Position numbers and translations under genes: made by a program. DNA of 64,000 bases, from NCBI RefSeq assembly GCF_022965805.1, contig NC_133117.1:7340183-7404182 (forward strand), given 5' to 3'. The notes beneath the pieces are model-generated. The model made no database searches and was not told where the DNA came from. It saw nothing but the letters and a program-made list of their open reading frames with translations. This document shows, piece by piece, positions 47,936 through 58,083 of this stretch. Numbering within the stretch: position 1 is the first letter of the stretch; every line of letters begins with the position of its first letter. Origin of the DNA: Primulina eburnea (taxonomy: Eukaryota; Streptophyta; Magnoliopsida; Lamiales; Gesneriaceae).

Positions 47936-49135
47936 AACTTTCCTAACCCACCTCTGGACCCTCCTTGACCGACCTAGGCACTGCCCTCAGACCCATGCTC
48001 GCACATCCCTCGGTTCTTCAAGAAACACACAATTTATCCATCGTATCGCCTTAAATCGACTCCTAGCTCTTGGTACTCCCTTCTACTCGAGACCAGCCAT
48101 GTGTGGACCTCCCCTAGGCCTCGGTTTGGACCCTCTTGGACCACACCATGGCCTGGTTCGGCCCTCCTTGGTCCAGCCTACCCTTTCATTTCACCCGACC
48201 AAACGCAAACCATAGCCCCTCAAGAAGACCGATCGGCCCTCCCCAAAACGTGACCAACTCGTGACTCAAGCCCCTTGAGACCTTAAATCCCAACGTATAC
48301 AGCCCCCTAACACTTCAAATCTGTAGCCCCTTACAAAAGAACAACAAACACGTGAGTTTCATGTTAAACAAAAGCATATTTTGTTACAAACTATGCAAAA
48401 GATGAAGCAACATGATAGTCCTATGCAATCCTCATGAAAACACACACACATCAGCATTAAATAGCGTGAATGATGAGAAAAATGGATTTATGGCATGCCT
48501 TTGTTAATAAAGGCTCGAGACCTTTGATACCAACGCGTAGAACTTGCACCGGAGAGATGAGGAGGGATTTTCTTTGAAAACAGGGGAGAATTTTCGAAGA
48601 GTTTGCTGTTTTCGAAGGGGGATCTGCTGCTGAATGATGGAGGGGGTGGCCAACAAGAAGGAATTAGGTTTATGGTTTAATTATGGAGTTTAAGTTATAA
48701 TATTAAGTGTTAATGGGCTCTTAATTAAAATTAAAGAGATTAAAAGGGTTTTGGGCCCCATTAAGCAATAAAAATAAACCCAGAAAGCCCATAACACTCT
48801 CGAAAAATATTCCGTTTAGGTACGTTTTTGAAAATATTGCCCGAACTCTCAAAAAGTCCCCTTAGTTGCTAAATTTTACATACGTATTTAAAATATGATC
48901 GTTGAGTAAAAATACCTTAACAAGACCCATTTTTGAAAATCATCCTTATTTGCACCATATATTAAATAATTAAATATAATTATTTTATAAAAATATTTTT
49001 CCTTAATTATCACCTGGTCTTCGTTCCTTGTTCGAGCACGAAAACTACTAAGAGCCCTTATGCATGGAACTTTAATAAACCATACAATAAAACACATATT
49101 CATGAAACAAACATGTATAATAAATAATTAATTAA
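47936..49135 (-). mobile_element. Ty3 (Tekay/Del-like) LTR fragment, reverse orientation
   Basis: It matches the layout of 330-2514: a C-rich leader, then AAAATATT with CCCGAACTCTCAAAAAGTC, then AT-rich U3 and TTCGTTCCTTGTTCGAGC. No terminus is intact and no coding sequence is seen. Confidence 0.55.
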
Positions 49136-49812
49136 AATACATAAAAAAATTAATACGTCTAGCTTGTCATGAACATAATATCTCATGTGATCCTGAATAA
49201 TATCAGTCAATCATAACTTCCAAAAGGTAGAGCCCAATTGCAACTCCTTGCAACCCTTACGTAATTTTACCTCGTGTTTGAGGAGGGTCCAATAATATGA
49301 TCATCTTTCTTTTCACGTGTCGAGCCCGACCCATCAATGTTGAACCCTAGTGGACGGTCTCCATGAGATCCCCAATAATATGAGCCGAAGTCATGGGATT
49401 TCCATGTAATTCACATAAAATATTTCAGTGGGAGTCACAGCTTTTCGGCATCCAGACCTCCCCAATAATATGAGCCAGACACTGACCACGGGTAGCGTTC
49501 ATCATGCGACCACCGTTGATGGAAGGCAAGAAATTATTAAAATTTCTTTTAATTATTCTTTTAATGGGCTAGATTTAAATTTTGGATCTTATCCTAAATG
49601 AGGTATTTTAATTTTAAAAATTTGTCTCATCATTAATTTTAAAACTCGTGCCATGATTATTTTTATGATTGTCGGATTCATGCAACTCTTATTATTATAT
49701 TGATAATAATTCACATACTGATTATTTATAATATATCACATACATCATAAATAATAAAAGATGATTGATCGAGCAAAACTTGCACTATAAAATCCTTAGT
49801 AAAAATTAATAA
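49136..49812. other. Unassigned repeat-like DNA between two retroelements
   Basis: Contains three spaced copies of a CCAATAATATGA(G/T)C motif (about 49290, 49371 and 49463) and then AT-rich sequence. It may be an old LTR fragment. No gene or terminus is recognised. Confidence 0.4.
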
Positions 49813-51215
49813 TGTTCAAACTCGAAATAATCGTAAGTGCACGATGTCAAGTAATAATATAGTGTACGAGACAACGAATATCTAGAGGAACGATACTACT
49901 AAATTGTTTACTACTACAATGTTTAAATAAAAGCTCAATAAAATAGTTCAAAAATTAAATGATGAAATAAATAAGCTAGAATGATTGAATAAAGTTCAAT
50001 GAAAAATGAATTTGTTGAGAATCCCCGTTCACCTACCCATCGTCATTTACTTAATTGGTTCGACAGTGATCTACGCTTCCGACAGGATTTATTATCCAAT
50101 TGAACACGCCCTCTTGATCTATGCCAAACTAATTCTACTCAGTGAAGTAATTAAATCTCTTAAATTATTTATCAAAGGTGAATTGCACGTCGTTCTATGA
50201 AATCCCATAGCTTTCGTCCTACCGGACTATGACTATTGCGTTTATCCGACTTCATATTTCTATGTAAATTGTAAATCCACGGACTATTCTACTAGTTCCT
50301 ATCACATGATATTCTCTCAAACTCACTCGCAATATGAAATCGTTATTAAAGTTAGCTACGCTTCAATAACGCAATAAAAAAATATCACAATCTAGAATAA
50401 GTCAAAAGTCGATAGATGAATTAACTAAACTCGGTTTTGGGGTAGGATCCCCTTAAATTCCAACAAATAATGTAGATTAGCTACTCGATGTCGTGATTAA
50501 AATATGCAAACAATGTTTAAACAAGAAGAAAATAAACTAGAAATACGAGTCGTGATGGAAATGTAAAGAACGATGCCCGGAAATTTTAAAATCTTCACTC
50601 CAAGCCTTGATCCAAGCTTTTTCTCTCTTCCCAAGCTCCTTGGCAACTGAATAATCATGAATTTTTCGTGCCTAGGGTTACTTGTTGCAGCCTCTCTTGG
50701 TAACTTCTCCTGGAAGGCAAGAAATCATCCTCAATTTTTTTTTTCAAATTGAGTACCACTCGGGCGGTAAGATTCTACCGCCCGAACGCCAACTCATCGG
50801 TAATTTTGCTGGTCAGGTGCGGCACTCACGCTCGTGCAGTAAGATTATACTACCCGAGCGCCGAGTCTTCTGTAATATAGCCTTCAGAAGGCATATCTTG
50901 CGCTCGAGCGGTAAGATTCTACCGCCCGGGCGCCAACTCTTCTGTCCAAGGCTTCTGGAAATCCATGCTCGTGCTCGAGTGGTAAGATTATACCGCTCGA
51001 GCGCCGATCTTTCTGCCAAGTTTCTTGTGGTTTGCTTCTTCATCTCTCGATTTAAGTTCTTCGGCCATTTTACCTGCATATTCATCACGTAGTGAGAAAC
51101 GATCATATGCATATGCTTACTCTAAAACAAACAAAATGTAAATGAAATGCACGCATACACAATGCAAACACACACAAAACTAATGCAATAAAACACGTAA
51201 AAACAACACCTATCA
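49813..51215 (-). repeat. 3' LTR of Athila-2
   Basis: The minus-strand LTR starts TGATAGGTGTTG at 51215, right after a purine tract, and ends GAGTTTGAACA at 49813. Its length, 1403 bp, fits the other Athila LTRs. It contains the CGAGCGGTA palindrome array (50758-51005). I see no clear TATA box in this LTR. Confidence 0.75.
50758..51005 (-). repeat. CGCTCGAGCGGTA palindrome array in the Athila-2 LTR
   Basis: Four units start near 50758, 50830, 50901 and 50973, about 72 bp apart. Each is an inverted repeat with arms of the CGCTCGAGCGGTA type around a short AGATTA or AGATTC centre. The third and fourth units are the best preserved. Confidence 0.9.
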
Positions 51216-51225
51216 ACCCCCTCAT
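51216..51225 (-). promoter_or_regulatory. 3' polypurine tract of Athila-2
   Basis: The minus strand reads CAGTATGAGGGGGT immediately before the LTR start TGATAGG. Confidence 0.8.
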
Positions 51226-52500
51226 ACTGAACTTTTGCTTGCCCTCAAGCAAAATAGGTTATAGACCACAACCAAGACGCGAAAAAAAACACAAAGTAAA
51301 AGTACTAAATCAAATAAACCTGTGGCGAAAGAGAAAACTGACATCGCATTCCTCAGCGAGTTTTTTGAACTACACCCAATTAGTCAAATCACATCATCCA
51401 TTCACACCCTTTCAAAGCATCACATAACTTTTTTATCTCGACAGAAAATGTGTTCATGTGTGTGATGTAGGTTTTACTAGCTTGTGATTTATATAGTTTT
51501 ATTCGCAAATCATGCGAGTCACCAAATCAACAATTCAACGCAAGTTTCTCTCTCCCGAGTTCTGTTTCTATTTGGGACCAACCAGTAAATACAAACTGGC
51601 AGAATTTATAAGTTGTACAACGATATTTAGGGAGTCAATGTCCATAAGTGCTCAAGTGGTTCAAAAAATGGAGAGTATACCGATCATTTTCATTATACAC
51701 TTGTAAAAATTTTCATATGACATTCTTCAACGCCTTACATCTCCATCTTTTTAGCCTAGGGATAGGATTTCATCCCTTTTTGGCTCCCCCACACCTTACA
51801 TCCCTTTTTGTTTTTCACAATTTTTTTGAATAAGTGCATAATTTTCTCATGTGTACTCCATAGGCTCTGAAGATAAGGCATGTTCATTTATTTGTCCTAG
51901 GGACGAATTTTCAGGTTCAATGCACGATTGGGAAGAAGGTTATTTCAGGTATTCTTTGGTTTTCTACTGGAGTTCATGCTACTGGTCAGTCACTCCTTTC
52001 AACAGACATTCATTCAAGTTCTACTCGCATCTCATGTTTTTCCAGTTTCCCCCACAGATTTTTAAACTCGACTGTCATTCACACCATACCAAAACCCACT
52101 ATATGTGCATATAAAAACTCACAGTTCATGCTACAGGGGTATTCATAACGAGTGATAAGATTAAGAAACATTTAATTCATTAAACTCAAAATCATCATCG
52201 GCTATCAACCTACTTGTTTCACCATCAATTGACACACATGAAGTACACAAACAACCCCCGACCCCCTCATACTAAATGTGTGCAATGTCCCCATTACACC
52301 AAAGACTAAAACACAAAAACGACACACGAATGCATAACACAAAAATGAATGCAATATAAATGACATAATGAAACAACAATGATAACAAAAACAGAATGCA
52401 TTAGAAAATAAAAAAGAAAAGAAGGAGAAACATTGAACTCCCTTGATCAAGGCTCATCCTCGTCGTGTTCTGGTTGTGGCACTCCTGATGCACCTCCCTG
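51226..52500 (-). other. Athila-2 noncoding 3' region with a second polypurine tract
   Basis: No conserved protein is seen. At about 52254-52272 the minus strand reads AGTATGAGGGGGTCGGGGG, almost repeating this element's own 3' tract, preceded by GGGGACATTGCA. This mirrors the second tract in Athila-1 (28887-28901, preceded by GAGGACAATGCA). Confidence 0.6.
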
Positions 52501-53586
52501 CTACTGATAGTCATACTGAAAAGGGAAAGGAGAAATGAACGACGGAGGTGGTGGTATGTTCCCTGGGTCAACGTCCCCTTGGACTAGCATAGTGTGCATC
52601 ATGGACTTGACGTAGGCGAAATGTTCATTTAAGCTCGCGTTGACTTGATCCTGATGAGTCATGAAGGCGAGAGTCTCATCCATCTTGTCGTTTTGGGACT
52701 GCCTGCGGGGCTGTGGCTGCAGAAGACGCGGGGCAGCAGTGCTCGATCAAACTGCATCTCCCTCGTGAGTGGGGAAGTCAATTTGTTGTTTCGCGCTCTT
52801 CCACTATAAGCCCTACACACAATGGGTTTCATCGGTTGCAGCCATTCCTCGTCATCCCTGAAGACAACCCCTGCCCTCGCACATAACTCCGAGATGATGG
52901 TGGGGAAGAAGAGACCGATGTGACTGTTGTGAGAACTTATCATGATCTGAGAATTTATAAGCTTGCCCACATTAATATAGTACCCTTCGGTCAAGGCAAA
53001 CAGTAGCACTGCCCCGCTCATTTTGCTCCTCGCTAGTATGTGAGACCGACATCATCCTTCTCGCCACAAATAGATAGCATAGGACAATATCAGCAGTCAG
53101 ATATTTCTCTTCAAAACAACTCGGTGATCCGTCCAACGGTTTCCAAGTCGTGCCCATATGGCACATTGTCGCGAGTATCATATCATAATTGGGGTCGGTG
53201 ACCAATGCCTCGAATCGGGGGTCATCAACTTCAACCATCTCTAGTAGTGCGTTAATTGTAACAGAATCAAACGGTACAAGTCGGCCTCTAACAAAAACCT
53301 TACCATCCGCCCCCTCCGCCACATTTGCATAGAATTCTCTAACCACCGATACCGCCGCCGCCTTAGGTTGATCACAAAATTTTTCCCATCCCCGCCTCTC
53401 CAATTCCACAAGAGGCCCTAAGTATCTATCCTCAAACTTTCTCCGAAATCCCCTCTCGGCCATCGGGTTTCTATGAAATTTGGAATGGTCATACCGAGCC
53501 CGAGCCGCCTCATTCTCAAATCGAGTTCTATCAAATGAAAAAGATGAGGAAGAGCCGGGAGTACCTTTCAATTTCTTGGGGGCCAT
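52501..53586 (-). pseudogene. Athila-2 third ORF (plant transposon-type protein), frameshifted
   Basis: It starts MAPKKLKGTPG at 53586. The first frame (to about 53000) has LERRGWEKFC, AVSVVREFYANV, FDSVTINALL and NYDMILATMCHMG, matching the Athila-1 third ORF motif by motif. It then shifts to 52659-53021 (GYYINVGKLINSQIM, ELCARAGVVF) and again to 52501-52683 (HFAYVKSMMHTML, proline-rich end). At least two frameshifts break it. The role of this domain is unknown. Confidence 0.82.
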
Positions 53587-53775
53587 GGTAATAGATGATG
53601 GATATGGTGACCGGAGGGAAGATTCCGCTTGATTCCTACCGAGGATTTAGGTCCACATCGCTTGAAGCCTGAATTTAGGGATTTTTGCTGCAGAAAAAAA
53701 ACGAGAGGGGCACAGATTAGGAGGGTTTGGGGGGAAATTTTGTGAAGATTGAAAGGGAAAAAGTAAAGGGGACGC

Positions 53776-53897
53776 CTATTTAACTTGCAGTCATGCCCGA
53801 GCGGTAAGATTATACCGCCCGAGCGTGTACTGCACTATTATTTACGAACGAGAGGAGACGTTCGCGCTCGAGCAGTAACATCTTATCGCTTGGTCGC
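53776..53897 (-). repeat. Internal copy of the Athila-2 palindrome array plus TATA-like box
   Basis: One excellent unit (53795-53825, arms GCCCGAGCGGTA around AGATTA) and one degraded unit (about 53863-53896) match the LTR array of the same element. On the minus strand TTAAATAG (53776-53783) follows within about 12 bp. The third ORF starts about 190 bp further on. Confidence 0.8.
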
Positions 53898-54060
53898 AAA
53901 CTTCTTATTTTCCAATTTTTTTTAATAAAAAAATTCAAAATAATAAATAAAAACAATCAAAATTTAATAAAAAAACATAACAAAATAAAATAAAAAATTA
54001 AAAACGAGGGAAAGAAATTAGTTCTTAATTTATAGTCTAGAGCTAGACTGTAGGTTCCTA

Positions 54061-56169
54061 TCAGCTCTGATTGTTTTGGAATCGAGCGACTCCAATTTGT
54101 GGCTCCACTGTGCCACCAAAATAATGCTTCAGTCGTTGAGCATTAAATGTGAACGGCTCATTTTTTCCATCTCTCAAAGTTATTGCTTCCGAGGGGAACA
54201 CTTTGGTGATCATGTATGGACCCGTCTACCTTGACTTGATTTTGCCAGGAAACAGACATACTTGGAGTTGTACAGCAGCACCGCTTCAACTTTTTCGAAT
54301 TCCCTTGGCAATATGCGTTTGTCGTGTGCTTAATTTGTACGCTCCTTGTAGGTCAATGCCAAGTCATAGGCTTGACCTCTGAATTCTTCCAATTGGTCCA
54401 ACTGGAGCAACCTGTGTTCACCTGCAAGAACAAAATCAAGATTCAGTGCTTTTGTTGCCCAATACGCTCAATGTTCTAACACAACAGGTAAATGACACGC
54501 CTTTCCAAAAAGTATCCTATATGGTGTCGTCCCTATAGGTGTCTTAAAAGAACTCCTATATGCCCAAAGCGCGTCATCTAACCTCAACGACCATTCCTTT
54601 CGATTTATCCCCACAACCTTCTCCAGAATCCTCTTGTTCTCGCGATTCGACACCTCACCTTGACCACTAATGATCGCTCGAGGTGTTCCAAATCTGTTGA
54701 AAAAGTTTTTCTTTAATAATTTCAGCACCACTTGAGGATCATTTGTGGCATATGATTCTGCCTCTACCCATTTGGAAGCATAGTCAACCGCAACCAAAAT
54801 GTATTTTTTCGTGGAAGAGGTTGGAAACGGTCCCATGAAATCTATCCCCCAGACATCAAAAACTTCGCACTCGATAATATTATTTAAAGGCATCTCATGA
54901 CGATTAAAAATGTTACATGTGCGTTGGCATCTATCACAAGAGAGGACAAATGAACGTTCATCTTTAAATAGAGTTGGCCAATAAAAGCCACATTCGAGTA
55001 CCTTGGATGCCGTTCGTGTGGGTCTAAAATGACCACCTTCCTGGTGGTCATGACGATGATTGAGAATCAATCTCATCTCTTCTTCCACCACACATCTCTG
55101 TATCATGGAATCTGCAAAGATTTTGAACAAAAAAAGTTCCTCCCAAAAATAATATTTCACGTCCGAAAAGAATTTCTTTCTTTTGCTAACAGGCTCAAGC
55201 CTTGAAAGATGATCTCTACACCTTTTTTATCTTTTATTTTGAGGTCAAAGCCTTGAAGAAGTAAGATCAACATAAGCAATCGTGGTTTGGCATCTTTCTT
55301 AGCAAGAAGATATTTAAGGGCAGAGTGGTCAGTAAAGACAATGACTTTTGACAAAAAAAGGTATGAGTGAAACTTATCTAGTGCAAATACTACTACAAGT
55401 AATTCTTTTTAGTGGTTACATAATTTAATTCAGCTTCATCTAAAGTCTTACTTGCATATTATATGGTGTGAAATACTTTATTCTGCCTTTGGCCTAGGAC
55501 AACACCAACTGTAGTATCATTGGCGTCACACATTACCTCAAAAGGCATGCGGTGCTAACAGTATAGGGGCTGTCACCAAGCGTTCCTTCAGGTTCTCATA
55601 TGCCTGCTGGCAATCAGAGTTAAAGTCAAATGGTACATCTTTCATGAGTAAGGACGATAGAGGCTTTGCAATTTTTGAAAAATCTCTAATGAAACGCCGA
55701 TAGAACCCGACATGTCCTTGAAAACTTCTAACTCCGTTTATTGAAGCCGATGGTGGTAGGTTCTTGATGACTTCCACTTTAGCTTTGTCCAATTCAATCC
55801 CTTGTTCCAAATATTTTTCCCTAGCACAATACCCTCTTGAACCATGAAGTGGCACTTCTCCCAATTCAGCACCAGATTCGTCCCGCATCTCCTCAACACT
55901 GAGTTCAAATTCTGCAAACACTCATCAAACGTTGCATCAAAGATAGAAAAGTCATCCATAATTATTTCAAGAAAAGTTTCAATCATATCATGGAATATAG
56001 CAGTCATGCATCGCTGAAAAGTAGCAGGGGAATTGCAAGACCGAAAGGCATACAACGGAAAGAAAAAGTGCCATAAGGACAAGTGAACATGGTTTTCTCT
56101 TGGTCCGCAGGTGCAATAGTGATTTGATTATACCCCGAATACCCATCTAGAAAACAGTAAAATTCATGC
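54061..56169 (-). pseudogene. Athila-2 pol relic (RT, RNase H, integrase), cut by Gypsy-B
   Basis: From high to low coordinates: the RT fragment YCFLDGYSGYNQI next to the Gypsy-B junction; RT with active site IMDDFSIF (55738-56082); the connection domain (55538-55921); a damaged RNase H; an RNase H end with [14 protein letters not shown] (55157-55354); integrase (54468-55160) with the CDRCQ zinc end and [10 protein letters not shown]; and a C-terminal RDGKNEPFTFNAQRLKHYF tail ending at 54061. Several stops and frameshifts occur. Integrase has a deletion joining RAIIS directly to GQGEVSN, which removes the second catalytic Asp. The 5' part must lie beyond the right window edge, past Gypsy-B. 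Confidence 0.88.
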
Positions 56170-57594
56170 TGTGGGGACCCGGGCTCTAACTCAATTCTTT
56201 TGGGATTTAATTGGATCTTTGTTCGAAAATGTGGGTCAAAAATTTGCTTTTAACATTAATTCTAATGTATAGATAAAGCATAACATATCATTAACTGAAA
56301 TAAACAACATAATGTACATACATATCTGTCTAGTACAATCATACACTAGTGTTCGAATCTCAAATACAAACATAAGTAGTACAAGTTTCATAAGGAAACA
56401 CTAGTAATCTGCAATGCCCGAGATCTCCACGCTATCATCATCTCTCATCTAGCTCGCGACCCCGATCCTGCCCCACCTGTTGCCATGCACACATACAGAC
56501 ACGACAACAGCCGGATAACTCCGGTGAGAACATATCCCAGTATAAAACATGGATGCATGCAATGTCATAATCATGTACAATGCATAACATAAATCAAGTA
56601 ACATGAATATACATCTAAACATGTAGTAGAATACAAATCTGTATTCTACAATTCACATCTTGACTCGACTCTTTTCTAATCTAGGGATCCCGGTGTGAAT
56701 AAGACGGTCTGTTACCTACCCACCCACTCGGGGCAACGGTACGTCTTATTCCTAGACTTCGGTCAACTCTGTATCGAGGGTCTACACATAGAGCAAATCT
56801 ACTACTATGCGACGATACACCGAAACGTCTAGTTTTGGCAAGTCTGCCAATCTCTCCTATCTCAGGACTCGAATATAAATCCATAAACAAGGCATTACAT
56901 AATCAATGTAATAACAATCTAGTATGTGATTTAGGGAAACTCGTATCAAATCTGAATCGAGTTGTGCAATCCCGTGACCACATGAATTATACCTTTCTTG
57001 TCGCACTGTCTGTCGAGATCTCGAATCAAATGTCAAACCTGTCACCTCAAATCTGAAACGGCAATGTGTAGACACACCATATCAATCTCTAACTCAAAGA
57101 ATCATATATACAAATCAATAATAAATCTCGGTACAAATCGACGGCATAACGGCGTAATTCTCAATACCGATACCTCAATCTCAACATCACAATAATCGAT
57201 TAACCTCAATACTCATAATCTCATCTAAACATCAACATACATACTGAAATCTGTATCTACTCGATCCACACATGCTGGAAAATCGAACGTATAGCATACG
57301 GCGTCTGAAATTCGATCCGTTTACGTTTCTACGATGCTTAGTATATCAAGAACACATAATCTATGTCAAATCTGAATTCTTCCAACACATAATTTTCGAA
57401 ACATGCTGTAAATGAACAATACTTACATCCTCTTGTAGCCTTCAAAGAGAGGAACACAAATCCGGTCTCGGAATTAAAATCGGATCTCTAAATCTTGCAC
57501 AAGATAATTTCTAAAGGATGAAGAACTTGAAGTTAAGCCATGGAAACTCTCGATTCAGATGCTGAAGACATGAAGAATGAAGTGTCATTCCAAA

Positions 57595-57605
57595 CTATAT
57601 ATATA
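57595..57605 (-). promoter_or_regulatory. TATA box of the Gypsy-B 3' LTR
   Basis: The minus strand reads TATATATATAG about 50 bp downstream of the palindrome array. Confidence 0.7.
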
Positions 57606-57654
57606 CCATGCCATGTGTCAAGTGGAGAAACAAAGGTGGCAATCTCGCATGCAG

Positions 57655-57882
57655 ACCGCGGGTGCGGCAACTCAAGAGCGCTGGTGCGCTATGCTCACGG
57701 CGAATTCATCAAAAAATGTTGCACCTAGACCGCGGGTGCGGTCCTTACATGACCGCGGGTGCGGTCTCACACCGCGGGTGCGGTCGTGCTAGCACCGCGG
57801 GTGCGGTGTCTGTTCGCACAAATTCACCAATTTCTGTCACCTACACCGCGGGTGCGGTAGTCTTAGCACCGCTGGTGCAGTG
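57655..57882 (-). repeat. ACCGCGGGTGCGGT palindrome array in U3 of Gypsy-B
   Basis: There are seven copies of ACCGCGGGTGCGGT or variants (arms ACCGC/GCGGT around a 4-base centre), irregularly spaced, with a denser middle (57728-57809). The last copy is degraded (ACCGCTGGTGCAGT). Confidence 0.92.
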
Positions 57883-57981
57883 TAACTTCGGCCATTCCTT
57901 CAAAAATCTCATTTAAACATCATGCATTCTTACCTCTACGAGTCTAGCACCAATGCCAGTTGATCATTCTCGAGCCTTACA

Positions 57982-57995
57982 TTTCCCCCCCTCTC
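57982..57995 (-). promoter_or_regulatory. Polypurine tract of Gypsy-B
   Basis: The minus strand reads GAGAGGGGGGGAAA immediately before the LTR start TGTAAGG. Confidence 0.9.
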
Positions 57996-58083
57996 AGATA
58001 AGAGTTCGTCCTCGAACTCATAAGCAAGTAATCATGCAATTATATACAAAACTGTAAAGTCACAATGGGAAGAAAGACTCACC

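Larger units (their letters stand above)
56170..57981 (-). repeat. 3' LTR of Gypsy-B
   Basis: The minus-strand LTR starts TGTAAGGCTCGAG at 57981 and ends GGGTCCCCACA at 56170. U3 has the palindrome array (57655-57882) followed by a TATA run at 57595-57605. Small ORFs in the LTR occur identically in the other LTR and are not genes. Confidence 0.95.

Noticed and set aside
50758..51005. CRISPR array
   Set aside because: The regular 72-bp spacing is a tandem LTR repeat in a plant retrotransposon. The spacers are similar to each other, not unique.
57540..57916. Several 60-100 residue ORFs beside the Gypsy-B array
   Set aside because: They are produced by the ACCGCGGGTGCGGT repeats and the LTR promoter region. 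There is no conserved protein.
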